From JBPCNH01 sp051001455 (lineage in GTDB: Bacteria; Actinomycetota; CADDZG01; WHSQ01): a stretch of 55,702 nucleotides of DNA. Under the pieces are notes generated by a model. That model had not been told where the DNA came from and made no database searches. It saw only the letters and a list, made by a program, of their open reading frames with translations. A program made the translations under genes and the position numbers. Below are positions 41,628 through 50,842 of the stretch, one piece after another; within the stretch, counting starts at the first letter, position 1; every line of letters starts with the position of its first letter. The stretch is taken from assembly GCA_051001455.1 (NCBI GenBank), contig JBPCNH010000028.1:1-55702 (forward strand), written 5' to 3'.

Positions 41628-44372
41628 ATGGAGACGACGGGCAGTAACGAACCACATACGCAGGGCCTACCTCTGCGTCTGCGCGCCCATCTTCCGCCCG
41701 GTCCACCGTGGCCTCTGGCCGTCGCGGCGTCGTTGGTGGCTATCTCTTTAGGTGTGCTGGTGCTGGCGGACTCCCGGTTCGTCAAGGAGATCGGTTTCCT
41801 GGTCGCGATCGCGACCTCGGTCGCGACGATGATCTGGGGGGTCAGGGCTCACGGCGCGACCCGCATCAGGATATGGGTGCTGCTAAGCGGCGCGCTGGTC
41901 GTGGCGGTACTCGGTCAGTCGTTCAGCTTCCTCGCCAGATGGGCGGTCATAGATCCGGGCCTGGCGCCGTGGACCGACGCTATCTACGTCACCGGATACC
42001 TCCTGGCGGTTACCGCATGCATATCGATGATCCGCTCCGAAGGAGGAGCCAAGGACCGGACCGGCATGGTCGACGCGACGATCTTCGTCTCTGGAGCCGG
42101 CATCCTCGCGTGGACCTTGGTGCTCCGGCCGATGGCGAGCGAGGGCGGCGCGATCACCCTGGACGCGTCGCTGTTGTTGCCCGCCGCGTTCGTCGTTCTA
42201 GACCTCTTCCTTCTGTTCCTCCTCGCCCGCCTGGCGTTCGCCCCGGCGGCACTCAGCCCCACGAGGGTCTTCATCGTGGCGGCGGTCACTTCGCTGCTGG
42301 TTACCGATCTCGCCTATCTCTCGATCGGCGCGCCGGAGATCGCTCCGACCATCGTGCGTGTCGGGTGGCTGTTGCTGTACGTGATCGGGGCCGCCGCGGC
42401 CTGCCATCCTTCGATGCGGGACTTCGCCGAGGCGCGTCCTCCGGCTCCAGTCAGGGCCCGGGCCCGCTCGGCGGTGTTCGCCTTCACACTCGTCGGACCG
42501 CTTGCCTTCGCGGTGCAGAGCTTCCTCGAGCGGCAGTATGAGCACGCCGTAGTCCTGTCTCTCCTCATGGCAACGCTGCTGCTCGTCTTCTTCCGCATCT
42601 ACCGAACGATGCGGCTTCTCGAAGGCGCTCACGAGAAGGCACAGGCCGCCGCGAAGGAAGCGTCGCGCCTTGCCCAGGACGTGAGGGGCCGCGAAGAGAA
42701 GTTCCGTTCCCTGATCGCGAACGCGACCGACGGCGTGCTCGTCGTCGACGAGCGAACGGTGATCAGCTACGCGAGCCCGGCGATGGAGAAGATGATCGGG
42801 ATCCCGATCGAAGAGCTGATCGGGCGCGCCGCTCTCCCGATGGTCGTCGAGGTCGACGTGCCCCAGGTAACCGCTGCGCTCCAGGAGGTCCTGGCCGAGC
42901 CCGGCAAGCGCATGGACATCGAGTTCCGGGCGCACCGCGGAGACGGCGTCGAGCGTTGGCTGTCTATGACGGCGACCAACCTGCTGCATCTCCCGAGCAT
43001 CAGAGGCATCGTTGCCAACTGTCGCGACATCACCGAGAGGCGATCGCTCGAGGTCGACCTGCGGCATCAAGCCTTCTACGACAGCCTCACCGGTCTCGCC
43101 AATCGCGCCCTCATGAGGGATCGAACCGAACATGCGCTCGCCGACGCCCGCCGCACCGGTGCGCTCACCGCGTTGTTCGTCATCGACGTCGATGATTTCA
43201 AGCGGGTGAACGACAGTCTCGGGCACGACGCCGGCGACGCCGTATTGGTCGAGTTCGCCAACCGCACGCGCTCGGTCGCCCGCGAGTCCGACACCGCGGC
43301 ACGGATCGGCGGCGACGAGTTCGCGATCTTGCTCGAGAGGATCTCCAGCCCCGAAGACGCCCAGCACGTCGCGCAGCGCCTCCTCGAGGTTCTGAACGCT
43401 CCCATGCAGGTGCGTGGCAAGGAGGTGTCGCTGCGGGCCAGCATCGGTGTGGCACTGGATCGCGCCGAGGGCCACGTCGAATCGTTGTTCCGCGATGCCG
43501 ACCTCGCCATGTACGACGCCAAACGTTCCGGGAAAGGATCCGTCAGCTTCTTCGAGCTCGACATGCACGCTCGTGCCATCGAGGACCTGAAGCTGAGGTC
43601 CGATCTCATCGGTGCGACCGGGCGGGGAGAACTCGGGCTCGCCTATCAACCCCAGGTCGATCTCACCACCGGCGCCATCGTCGGGGTGGAGGCGCTTGTC
43701 CGCTGGAACCATCCCGAGCGCGGTCTCATCATGCCGGGAGAATTCATCGAGCTGGCGGAGGACTGCGGGGAGATCACCGAGCTCGGCGCCTGGGTCCTCG
43801 AGCATGCAGCCCGGCAGGTCGTGGCGTGGACGAACGAATCACGCCGGCCTCTCACCCTCAGTGTGAACGTATCGCCCAAACAGCTGCAAGCCGGGACGTT
43901 GGCGAGCATCGTTCGAAACGCGCTGGCGGTATCGCGGCTCCCATCTGATCGCTTGGTCCTCGAGGTCACCGAGTCGACGCTGATCGAGCCGGACGAGTTG
44001 CTGTCTACCGAGCTCACGTCGTTGCTGGCCGAAGGCGTTCGCTTCGCGATCGATGATTTCGGCACCGGGTATTCATCGCTGTCGGCGCTGAAGCATCTCC
44101 CGATCTCGCTCGTCAAGATCGACCGGGCGTTCGTCGCGTCGGTCACCTACGGGCCGGAGGAGAAGGCGATCGTCAAAGCGATCATCCATCTCGCCGACGG
44201 CATGGGGATCCGGACGATCGCCGAAGGACTCGAGACCCAGGAGCAGATACAGGTGCTGCGTAGCCTCGGATGCAAGCGGGGACAGGGCTACTACTTCGGG
44301 CATCCTGTCGCCGCGGTCGCCCTCGAAGAGCTGCTCGACGAAGTCAAGATCCCCCGGCTCCGGCTGGCATAG
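41628..44372 (+). CDS. Membrane-sensor PAS-GGDEF-EAL cyclic-di-GMP protein
   Basis: A 914-residue protein from ATG 41628 (gggagg box 5 nt upstream). About eight hydrophobic segments form an N-terminal sensor (residues 25-335), then a PAS domain (about 365-480), GGDEF (about 490-650, intact RIGGDEF) and EAL (about 665-905, intact VEALVRW, DDFGTGYSSL). It can both make and break c-di-GMP as judged by motifs. Compared with the protein at 16944, it is membrane-bound and has one PAS domain. The signal it senses is unknown. Confidence 0.93.
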   Translation: METTGSNEPHTQGLPLRLRAHLPPGPPWPLAVAASLVAISLGVLVLADSRFVKEIGFLVAIATSVATMIWGVRAHGATRIRIWVLLSGALVVAVLGQSFSFLARWAVIDPGLAPWTDAIYVTGYLLAVTACISMIRSEGGAKDRTGMVDATIFVSGAGILAWTLVLRPMASEGGAITLDASLLLPAAFVVLDLFLLFLLARLAFAPAALSPTRVFIVAAVTSLLVTDLAYLSIGAPEIAPTIVRVGWLLLYVIGAAAACHPSMRDFAEARPPAPVRARARSAVFAFTLVGPLAFAVQSFLERQYEHAVVLSLLMATLLLVFFRIYRTMRLLEGAHEKAQAAAKEASRLAQDVRGREEKFRSLIANATDGVLVVDERTVISYASPAMEKMIGIPIEELIGRAALPMVVEVDVPQVTAALQEVLAEPGKRMDIEFRAHRGDGVERWLSMTATNLLHLPSIRGIVANCRDITERRSLEVDLRHQAFYDSLTGLANRALMRDRTEHALADARRTGALTALFVIDVDDFKRVNDSLGHDAGDAVLVEFANRTRSVARESDTAARIGGDEFAILLERISSPEDAQHVAQRLLEVLNAPMQVRGKEVSLRASIGVALDRAEGHVESLFRDADLAMYDAKRSGKGSVSFFELDMHARAIEDLKLRSDLIGATGRGELGLAYQPQVDLTTGAIVGVEALVRWNHPERGLIMPGEFIELAEDCGEITELGAWVLEHAARQVVAWTNESRRPLTLSVNVSPKQLQAGTLASIVRNALAVSRLPSDRLVLEVTESTLIEPDELLSTELTSLLAEGVRFAIDDFGTGYSSLSALKHLPISLVKIDRAFVASVTYGPEEKAIVKAIIHLADGMGIRTIAEGLETQEQIQVLRSLGCKRGQGYYFGHPVAAVALEELLDEVKIPRLRLA

Positions 44373-44427
44373 GGGCCGCTCCTTGCGGCGCGCCGGGGCC
44401 GATGCGATCCTGACGCGGCGATAGCCG

Positions 44428-45261
44428 CTACTCGAGGTCGTCGCGGCTCAGCTGGCCCTCGTACGGTCCTCGTCCGGTCAAGACCGCAGCTCCGCAGCGC
44501 GCCGCGAAGCCGGCCGCGTCGAGCGGGTCTCTTCCCTCTGCCAACGCGAAGGTAAGGCCGGCCGCGAAGCTGTCGCCGGCGCCGTAGCGATCAGAGATGG
44601 GACCGGGCAGCGGGGGAGCGGGGAAGTGCTGGGGTTTCTCCCCGGCGACCACTACCGTTCCGCCCTTGGAGCCCATCGTGCGGACGACGAGATGAGGAGC
44701 CGGATCGAGATCCCCGGGGGTGTATTGCTCGTCGGGATCGACCGCGCTACCCACCAAAGCGTCGAGCTGCACGCCTGCCTCTTTTAGTAGCGGGAGTATG
44801 CGGGCCGTCGCAACAACTATCCCGGCGCGCCGCGCGTATCGCAGCGCGGGGACATCCGCGGCGGTCACGTAGGCCCCGTCGGTCTCGGCGAGCCTCTCCC
44901 ACGGGAGCGGGTCGTCGCCTTTCGGGTGGATGCGCTCACCCAACACGGTGATCGTGCGCTCGCCGTCGGAGTCGACGTGGGTGACGCCTCGCCGCGTTGG
45001 CCCGGCGCGCCGGGCGGCCGCCACGTGAAGTCCGTGGTCTGACAGGCTCGCTTCCGAGCGGCGTCCGAGCTCGTCGTCGCCCAGGGCCGTGAAGAAAGTG
45101 GTGTCGCCGGAGAGCTTCAGGAGCTGCACCGCGGCTCCGGCCCCACCCCCGGCGGGTTCCTCCCAGGAGTCGGTGGCATGCACGATCTCGCCGGGTGTGG
45201 GGAGGCACCCCACCCGCAGGAAGTGCACCCATTCGACGTGTCCGATCACCGCGGTTCGCAC
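44428..45261 (-). CDS. PfkB-family carbohydrate/nucleoside kinase
   Basis: A 277-residue protein from GTG 45261; a start at 45315 is less likely because it lacks a ribosome site and lengthens the overlap with the divergent gene. Motifs: an early GG pair (EEPAGGGAGAAVQLLKL), VRTMGSKGG and the catalytic/anion-hole motif RYGAGDSFAAGLTFAL. These define the ribokinase fold; the substrate could be a sugar or a nucleoside. The protein is slightly short for the family. Its end converges on the GGDEF-EAL gene 55 bp away. Confidence 0.88.
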   Translation of the reverse strand: MRTAVIGHVEWVHFLRVGCLPTPGEIVHATDSWEEPAGGGAGAAVQLLKLSGDTTFFTALGDDELGRRSEASLSDHGLHVAAARRAGPTRRGVTHVDSDGERTITVLGERIHPKGDDPLPWERLAETDGAYVTAADVPALRYARRAGIVVATARILPLLKEAGVQLDALVGSAVDPDEQYTPGDLDPAPHLVVRTMGSKGGTVVVAGEKPQHFPAPPLPGPISDRYGAGDSFAAGLTFALAEGRDPLDAAGFAARCGAAVLTGRGPYEGQLSRDDLE

Positions 45262-45365
45262 GTGAGAGACCTTGCCACAGAGAGATCGGGGGGCGAAAGA
45301 CGACTCACGGCACAAGAAGAGCGAGCAAACTCGAGGATGCCGTGCTTGAAGGGGAACGCCCGTGG

Positions 45366-46718
45366 GTGAGGAATCTCCTCTCTATGGATCTCTCCTTCGC
45401 GGTTCCTCGCTGGCGCGCCTTCACTGCACTGCTGATCGTCGGCGCCGTGGTCGCCTCTCTCATATCTATAGCGCCTCCGGCCGAGGCGGCAGGCAAGGGC
45501 AAGGGCAAGGGCAAGCCGCGCGTCACCGTGGCGGTGATCGACTCCGGCATCAACCCGTATCACGAGTATTTCAACGCCCGGGGAACCCTCTATGGGAACT
45601 CCAAGCCGTCTTCGGTCACGCCTCAAGTCCTGAAGGAATTCGGGATCGGCAAGGACCAGATCATCGAGCTGACCCGCACCGGTAACTTCGCAGTCGACTA
45701 CGCGAAGGACAAAGCCCAGTTCGACAAGATCAAAAGGGGCACGCCCTACTGGTTCAAGGGCACCAACATCATCGGCATCTCTTTCACGATCGGCGAGCAC
45801 CTGCGCCCGGATGGGGACGCCAGCAGCCACGGCATCGGGACCGCCGCCGCCGTACTGACGGCTCACCCCGAGGCCATCGTCGTCGCGGTCGAGGCCATCA
45901 ATGCCGAGTCCGAGAAGTGGGCGTTCTCCCACCCGGCCGTCGACATCGTCACCACCAGTTACGGGCCCGCTACGAGCGCTCCTACGCTGATGCATCTCTC
46001 TTCGAGCTACACCGGTGTCGTCGAGAATGGAAAAGCTCACTTCGGGGCCGCGGCGAACGACCCCACCTATTCGACCTTCGACCAGACGTCCGGTCCGTGG
46101 TGGAGCATCGGTATCGCCGGCTACGAGGAAGGCACGACCAACGGCCGCCAGACCACCTCGGGAAGCGTGGCCGACTTCGTCGGCGACTTCACCCAAGACC
46201 TTCCCTATTGCCGCAGTTGTGAGGAGGGCACTTCGAGCGTGGGGGGCACGAGCTTTGCTACGCCCCGCAGCGCCGGGACCTTCTCGAAGATCCTGCTCGA
46301 GGCCCGGCGCGCCTTCAACCACCGCGGTGGCATCGTGGAGGACAACAAGAAAGGCCCTCTGCTGGTTGCCGGGAAGAAGAGCTTCACGGTGTGGGAGATG
46401 CGGAGAGCGCTCGAAGAGGCGGCGTACTACCCGGGCGCGCAGGACTACTCGCCGGGAGCCGATGGCTCGCTGCCCGTCGTCACCCAAGCCCCGTGGTACC
46501 AGATGGGATGGGGACTGATCACGCCGGAGCCCGGCATGAAGGTGATCCCCGAAACGCTCGCGCACCTCGGGATCAAGGGGAAGCCGGATCGAGTCAAGCC
46601 GCAAGAGGCATGTGACTTCATGACCGCCAATATGCAGGTGAGACGCGGCTATTGGCAGTATGCGGCGATCCTAGGGGACGGTTTCGGCGAAGCCGAGGAT
46701 CCTTACATCTACTGCTGA
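45366..46718 (+). CDS. Secreted subtilase-like (S8) protease without propeptide
   Basis: About 450 residues from GTG 45366 (gaagggga upstream); ATG 45384 is the alternative. A signal peptide (to about residue 42, AEAA) is followed by GKGKGKGKP and directly by the S8 domain: D59 (AVIDSGIN), H155 (SSHGIGTAAAV), S296 (GGTSFATPRSAG). Oxyanion Asn appears as AAANDP. There is no I9 inhibitor domain, unlike the subtilisin at 19548. A paired Cys (PYCRSCE) precedes the Ser loop. The C-terminal 130 residues form an unrecognised extension ending in YIYC. It may fold without a propeptide or be a poorly active member. Confidence 0.85.
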   Translation: MRNLLSMDLSFAVPRWRAFTALLIVGAVVASLISIAPPAEAAGKGKGKGKPRVTVAVIDSGINPYHEYFNARGTLYGNSKPSSVTPQVLKEFGIGKDQIIELTRTGNFAVDYAKDKAQFDKIKRGTPYWFKGTNIIGISFTIGEHLRPDGDASSHGIGTAAAVLTAHPEAIVVAVEAINAESEKWAFSHPAVDIVTTSYGPATSAPTLMHLSSSYTGVVENGKAHFGAAANDPTYSTFDQTSGPWWSIGIAGYEEGTTNGRQTTSGSVADFVGDFTQDLPYCRSCEEGTSSVGGTSFATPRSAGTFSKILLEARRAFNHRGGIVEDNKKGPLLVAGKKSFTVWEMRRALEEAAYYPGAQDYSPGADGSLPVVTQAPWYQMGWGLITPEPGMKVIPETLAHLGIKGKPDRVKPQEACDFMTANMQVRRGYWQYAAILGDGFGEAEDPYIYC

Positions 46719-46777
46719 CACGTCTCCTCAGAGATAGCTTCTCCGGACGCATGCATCGTCCCGATTGCCTCTGTTTC

Positions 46778-47770
46778 TCATCCTCTCTTCGTCAGTGCTG
46801 CAACCGCGCCCCCGAGAACGGCTACACCGGCGGTCACCCACCGGCGGTTCTTGTTGATCCACCAGTGGGGACTGGATGAGCGCGACCGAGAGCCGAACTC
46901 GCCGCGTGCACCGAAGTCGTTTGCCACCGGCGCCCACAGGTTGTCCTCGCGGTTCGGCTCGATAGGGAAGTCGGCTTTCTGACCGTCGATCCCCGTGCGT
47001 GCAAGGTAGCGGTCGAGCAGACCCGGGATGATCTTGTTGGCAAGCACCGTTGCGCTGGTGGTCCACGCAACGTTGATCTCTCTGCGGTCGTGTTGAGTTG
47101 CCCACAGGATCGCCTCGGCCGCAACCTCGGGTTGCCAGATCGGCGGCACCGGCTGCGGATGTTCCTCCATCGATGTTTTAACCCAGTGGAACTGGGGCGT
47201 GTTCATGGCCGGTAGCTGGACCATCGTGACCTTCACGTTGCTCCCGTCATGCATGAGCTCCGTCCGGAGCGATTCGTTGAACCCCTGGATCGCATGCTTC
47301 GCGCCGCAGTACGCCGATTGCAGTGGGATGCCGCGGTACGCGAGCGCCGAGCCCACCTGGATGATCTTGCCCCTGTCGCGGGGAAGCATCCGTTTCAGAG
47401 CGGCCTGCGTTCCGTACACATACCCGAGATAGGTGACCTCCGTCACGCGCCGGAAATCCTCGGGACTGATCTCGCGGAACGGAGCGAACACCGAAGCCAT
47501 GGCGTTGTTTATCCAGAAGTCGATGGGCCCCAGCTGGTGTTCGGCGATCGCTGCTGCCGCTTCTACCGCCTCGTGATCGGCGACGTCGGTTGGTATAACG
47601 AGAGCTTTCCCGCCTCGCCTTTCGATCTCGGCACGGGTGGCGTCGAGGGCTTCGACCCCCCGGGCCAACAGAGCAACCGAAGCTCCTCCTGCTGCCGCTG
47701 CGCGTGCGGTGGCGCGTCCAACTCCTGCCGACGCGCCTGTGATCACGATGTTCTTGCCTTGTAGGGTCAC
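46778..47770 (-). CDS. Short-chain dehydrogenase/reductase with C-terminal membrane anchor
   Basis: A 330-residue protein. The SDR core shows TGASAGVG (cofactor loop, residues 11-18), an NNA motif (WINNAMA), catalytic Ser in QVGSALAY and YCGAK as the active-site Tyr-Lys. An extra C-terminal part after residue 250 ends with WVTAGVAVLGGAVAALT, a likely membrane helix. This matches a known actinobacterial SDR subgroup of about 330 residues. It uses NAD(P)H; the substrate is unknown. Confidence 0.9.
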   Translation of the reverse strand: MTLQGKNIVITGASAGVGRATARAAAAGGASVALLARGVEALDATRAEIERRGGKALVIPTDVADHEAVEAAAAIAEHQLGPIDFWINNAMASVFAPFREISPEDFRRVTEVTYLGYVYGTQAALKRMLPRDRGKIIQVGSALAYRGIPLQSAYCGAKHAIQGFNESLRTELMHDGSNVKVTMVQLPAMNTPQFHWVKTSMEEHPQPVPPIWQPEVAAEAILWATQHDRREINVAWTTSATVLANKIIPGLLDRYLARTGIDGQKADFPIEPNREDNLWAPVANDFGARGEFGSRSRSSSPHWWINKNRRWVTAGVAVLGGAVAALTKRG

Positions 47771-47816
47771 ATGATGGGATTACCCGGCGACACGACCGTT
47801 ACTCATCCGACCGGCA

Positions 47817-48179
47817 ATGGTGTCCCGCCGGGGGTGGTAGTACAACCCGTCGATCAGGTCCCAGCGCATCCCCGTCGTGGTCCTGGCCCTGATCGGCGTT
47901 GCGATAGCCACTCACCTGGCGCTGTACCAGTTGAACGTTGTCGACTCGGTGCGGGAGCCGTTCTTCGGGGATGAGAGCCGCACCATCTTGAACTCGAGCG
48001 TCTCCTACCTCCTTCCGATCCCAGACGCCGCGCTGGGTGCCATCAGTTACCTCGTCGATGCCGTTACCGGAGCGATCGGTGGACGAGAGCGATGGACGAT
48101 CGTTTCGCCGGGGGATGGAAGTCGTTGTTCCATTCATAAGTCCGGGAATAAGAGACGAGCTTCTATGCGCTCCGGCTAA
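47817..48179 (+). pseudogene. Vitamin K epoxide reductase (VKOR) family pseudogene, N-terminal half only
   Basis: From ATG 47817 the frame gives MVSRRGW, then an in-frame TAG (47838), then YNPSIRSQRIPVVVLALIGV and HLALYQLNVVDSVREPFFGD through VSYLLPIPDAALGAISYLVD and IGGRERW (to 48095). This is the conserved N-terminal half of actinobacterial VKOR-type membrane proteins, with one Ser codon changed to TAG. The second half, with the redox CxxC, is missing and the frame ends in unrelated sequence. So it carries a nonsense change and a 3' deletion. Confidence 0.72.
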
Positions 48180-48439
48180 GAAACCGTAGCGAGCTTCGGG
48201 CTCCTAACGAGGATCGCTGCCGCGACGATGACGGCCAGTACTTCTACGATCACCGCGAGGATCTCGGGTGCTTCCAAGCTTGTTGATACGTATCCGAATA
48301 GGCCGGGGCCGCGGCTGACGAAGAAAGCCATCAGAGAGCCTGCCGCCACGAGCGCGCCGGCGATGACCCACAGCGACTCTCGTCTCCAGATCAAAAAGGC
48401 GGCTATGACCCCCGACACGATCGCGTTGGCGAGGAACAT
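48176..48439 (-). CDS. Small membrane protein, probably N-terminally truncated
   Basis: An 87-residue product with three hydrophobic helices (MFLANAIVSGVIAAFLIW, SLWVIAGALVAAGSLMAFFV, APEILAVIVEVLAVIVAAAI). The pattern GPMFLANA then W...GALVAAGS..AFFVSRGPGLFG matches the last two thirds of a common actinobacterial membrane protein of about 120-130 residues that has one more helix at the N-terminus. No ribosome site precedes ATG 48439. It may be a remnant rather than a working gene. Confidence 0.45.
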   Translation of the reverse strand: MFLANAIVSGVIAAFLIWRRESLWVIAGALVAAGSLMAFFVSRGPGLFGYVSTSLEAPEILAVIVEVLAVIVAAAILVRSPKLATVS

Positions 48440-48590
48440 CGGCCCGATGATCGGGGGGTATCTCCAAGGGTTCGTGGCGGACCTTGGCGGCGGATGGGGC
48501 CACTTGGCTCTTCCTCAAACAGATGTGGGGCCGAGGGAACTTCTGTGAGAGGTGGGGGAGGCTTCCGCTCAGCGGGGTATGGGTCACCGG

Positions 48591-49850
48591 ATGAATGTCG
48601 ATCTGGTTCTTCTGATCACGGGCGGGATGCTGTTCGTGCTGGGTTTGCTGTCGGCCGTACTGAAGAGAGTCTTCCTCACCACGGTTCTGGCAGCGCTCCT
48701 TCTGGGAGTGATCCTCGGCCCAGAGGTGCTCGACATCATCGATCCTGTGACCGCGGTGTCCTCGGAGCGCCGGGTGCTCGAGGGATTAGCCCGCATCACG
48801 CTCGCGGTGACGCTGATGTCCGCGGGTTTGCAGGTGGGCAAGCAAGATCTGAAGGAACAATGGCGACGGGTTCTCTCCTTGCTCACCGTTGGGATGTTCG
48901 GGATGTGGTTCGTGACTGCTCTCGGCGCCTACCTCCTGCTGCCGATCCCACTGTGGATGGCGGTTCTGATCGGCGCCATCCTGACTCCTACGGATCCTGT
49001 CGTCGCCTCGACGCTTGTCACCGGGCGGATGGCGAAGGAGAACCTGACCCCGACGGTCAGGAGATCCTTGCAGCTCGAATCGGCCTCTAATGACGGTCTC
49101 GCGCTCCCGCTCGTGCTGATCGCGATCGCTTTTGCCCCAGGACAGGAAGGCCTCGGATATTGGGCGTTCGAAGCGTTGAAGGAGGTAACCATCGGTGTGG
49201 CGATGGGGACGGCCCTCGGCTTCGGCGCCGGAAAGGCGCTGGAGGTCGCGCTCCATAGGTGGGACATCGAGCACGCCAGCCTGGTCACCCTGGGCCTCGC
49301 TTTGGCCTTGGGAGCGCTGGGATCGATCCATCTCGTTGGAGGCTCGGGTGTCCTCGGCGTGTTCGTAGCTTCTTTGGTGTTCTCACTGGTGGTGGAGTCG
49401 GAGCTGCGGGATGAGCTCGAAGAGATAGAGGAGTCGCTCGTAAACGTGCTGATCCTTCCGGTGTTCACTTTCTTCGGAGCGATGCTGCCGTGGCATTCGT
49501 GGAGCGCGCTCGGGGCGGGCGGTGTCCTCTTCGCGCTGTGGGCGGTTTTCCTCCGCCGCCCGTTCGCGGCCTGGGGCGCCTTATCCATCGTCCGAGCCGA
49601 CCGCCGCGAGCGGGTGTTTCTCTCGTGGTTCGGGCCGATGGGCGTCGCCGCTCTGTACTACGCCCTCTTGGTCGAGACGCTCGGCATCTCCCGGCACCAC
49701 GACATCTTCGCGGTCGCATCCTTGGCGATCTGCCTCTCGGTGGTCGTGCATTCGTTGACCGCGACCCCGGGGATACGTCTCTTCAAGGGACGGTCGATGT
49801 GGACGACCCTGCGCCATCCTCTCAGTAGTCACATCGAACAAGAGAGATAG
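48591..49850 (+). CDS. CPA1-type cation/proton antiporter
   Basis: About 419 residues from ATG 48591 (ATG 48579 is an alternative). Twelve or so hydrophobic segments. Motifs of the Na+/H+ antiporter family are intact: TPTDPVVASTL and ESASNDGLALP, where the ND pair carries the ion-binding Asp. No cytosolic TrkA-type regulatory domain is attached. It exchanges Na+ or K+ for protons across the membrane. The small membrane gene at 49896 follows after 45 bp. Confidence 0.92.
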   Translation: MNVDLVLLITGGMLFVLGLLSAVLKRVFLTTVLAALLLGVILGPEVLDIIDPVTAVSSERRVLEGLARITLAVTLMSAGLQVGKQDLKEQWRRVLSLLTVGMFGMWFVTALGAYLLLPIPLWMAVLIGAILTPTDPVVASTLVTGRMAKENLTPTVRRSLQLESASNDGLALPLVLIAIAFAPGQEGLGYWAFEALKEVTIGVAMGTALGFGAGKALEVALHRWDIEHASLVTLGLALALGALGSIHLVGGSGVLGVFVASLVFSLVVESELRDELEEIEESLVNVLILPVFTFFGAMLPWHSWSALGAGGVLFALWAVFLRRPFAAWGALSIVRADRRERVFLSWFGPMGVAALYYALLVETLGISRHHDIFAVASLAICLSVVVHSLTATPGIRLFKGRSMWTTLRHPLSSHIEQER

Positions 49851-49895
49851 CCTCCAGACAAAGGGCCATCCGATGTCGGGTCGGAGGATAGTTCA

Positions 49896-50063
49896 GTGAA
49901 CTACGCGCTCTTGCTTTCCGGCATCGTCCTCGTGCTTGTCGTGGGCTACGACATCATCCAGACCGCGTTACGTGTAGGTCAGGCAGATGAGGCCCGCCGC
50001 TCGCGCCTCAGGTGGCTTGTTCAGGACACTGGTTGGACCTGGTCTGACGTCACCGGAAAGTGA
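49896..50063 (+). CDS. Short membrane peptide, possibly the start of a truncated channel gene
   Basis: A 55-residue frame from GTG 49896 (ribosome site ggagga at 49883): one hydrophobic helix (ALLLSGIVLVLVVGYDIIQT) followed by a basic-acidic tail ending SDVTGK. The start resembles the first helix of two-pore potassium channel-like proteins, whose next 200 residues are missing here. It may be a remnant or a true small protein. The good ribosome site favours some expression. Confidence 0.4.
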   Translation: MNYALLLSGIVLVLVVGYDIIQTALRVGQADEARRSRLRWLVQDTGWTWSDVTGK

Positions 50064-50161
50064 CGACAGACGAAGCAACCTCTTAGCACGCTGACGTTTC
50101 GCCGAGGGCCGGATTGGTTATCTCCGTACTAGGTGCACGTTGTCTAACCGAAGGGTCCTCG

Positions 50162-50398
50162 ATGCTCCACCAAACCGATAGCGACAGAAACTCTCCCTCG
50201 GAAACGCGGTCTCGCCGGCGCTACCGCGGCCGGTTGTTCGCGGCCGCGTGCCTAGTGGTTGCATCACTTGGCGGGTGCGCGGGTGACCAAGCAGGTGACG
50301 TCGACGAGATCGACACCCGCCCCGACATAGATGCTCCGCCCGGACTCCAGGACGATCCGAGGCGGGAAGCGGACGGCTCTGATCCGAACGAGCCTTAG
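50162..50398 (+). CDS. Small putative lipoprotein
   Basis: A 78-residue protein from ATG 50162 (gaaggg upstream). A basic N-terminus (RSRRRYRGR) leads into a hydrophobic stretch ending VASLGGC, a lipobox with Cys as the modified residue. The mature part is about 40 residues, acidic and Pro-rich (DEIDTRPDIDAPPGL). No family is recognised. It is a single gene before a pseudogene. Confidence 0.6.
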   Translation: MLHQTDSDRNSPSETRSRRRYRGRLFAAACLVVASLGGCAGDQAGDVDEIDTRPDIDAPPGLQDDPRREADGSDPNEP

Positions 50399-50473
50399 AG
50401 CGTCTCGCACTTGACGCATCAAGAGGCGGGCGTAACTTAGTGGTTGTCCCGCACACCGAGCTGGGAGGTGGCG

Positions 50474-50838
50474 ATGTTCGTACAGGTGATCCAGAGCAAG
50501 GTCAAAGACCCAAAGGGCCTCGAGATGGCTATGTCGGGGGTTCCGACGACGCCGGGTTCGTCCAAGTGATCAGTGGCACCTCGCATGACGACCGGGACAT
50601 GTCGCCCGAGGATGAGGAGCGGATCCGCAAGATCCGTCCTGACCTCATCGGAGGGATATCAGCGCAGCATCCCGATGGGAAGACCTGGACGACCGTGGCT
50701 TTTTTCAAGGACGAGGCGGCGGCGCGCGCGGGCGAGAAGAAAGAGGAGTTCCAGCAGTCGATGCAGGAGTCCGGTAATACCCCGGACCTCAACACCTATT
50801 GGGACCTGAGCGATCCCTGGTTAGACGGACCCGGATAG
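50474..50838 (+). pseudogene. Two-domain ABM-like protein with internal deletion and frameshift
   Basis: From ATG 50474 (gggaggtgg upstream) the frame reads MFVQVIQSKVKDPKGL, the start of a known two-domain alpha-beta-barrel family. At about 50522 the reading must switch frame to continue with GGSDDAGFVQVISGTSHDD, then IRPDLIGGISAQHPDGKTWT, FFKDEAAARAGEK and a final LSDPWLDGPG, the second domain. Roughly 80-90 residues between the two FVQVI units are absent. The protein cannot be made whole, so I call it a pseudogene. Confidence 0.65.
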
Positions 50839-50842
50839 CAGC

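Noticed and set aside
42198..43805. Long minus-strand frame inside the second GGDEF-EAL gene
   Set aside because: The plus strand encodes intact PAS, GGDEF and EAL motifs. The antisense product has no recognisable features.
44375..44389. GCCGC-GCGGC hairpin after the second GGDEF-EAL gene
   Set aside because: Only 5 bp with a 5-nt loop and no T tract; too weak in this GC context.
45246..46604. Minus-strand frame opposite the second subtilase
   Set aside because: The S8 catalytic motifs on the plus strand are convincing; the antisense translation is not protein-like.
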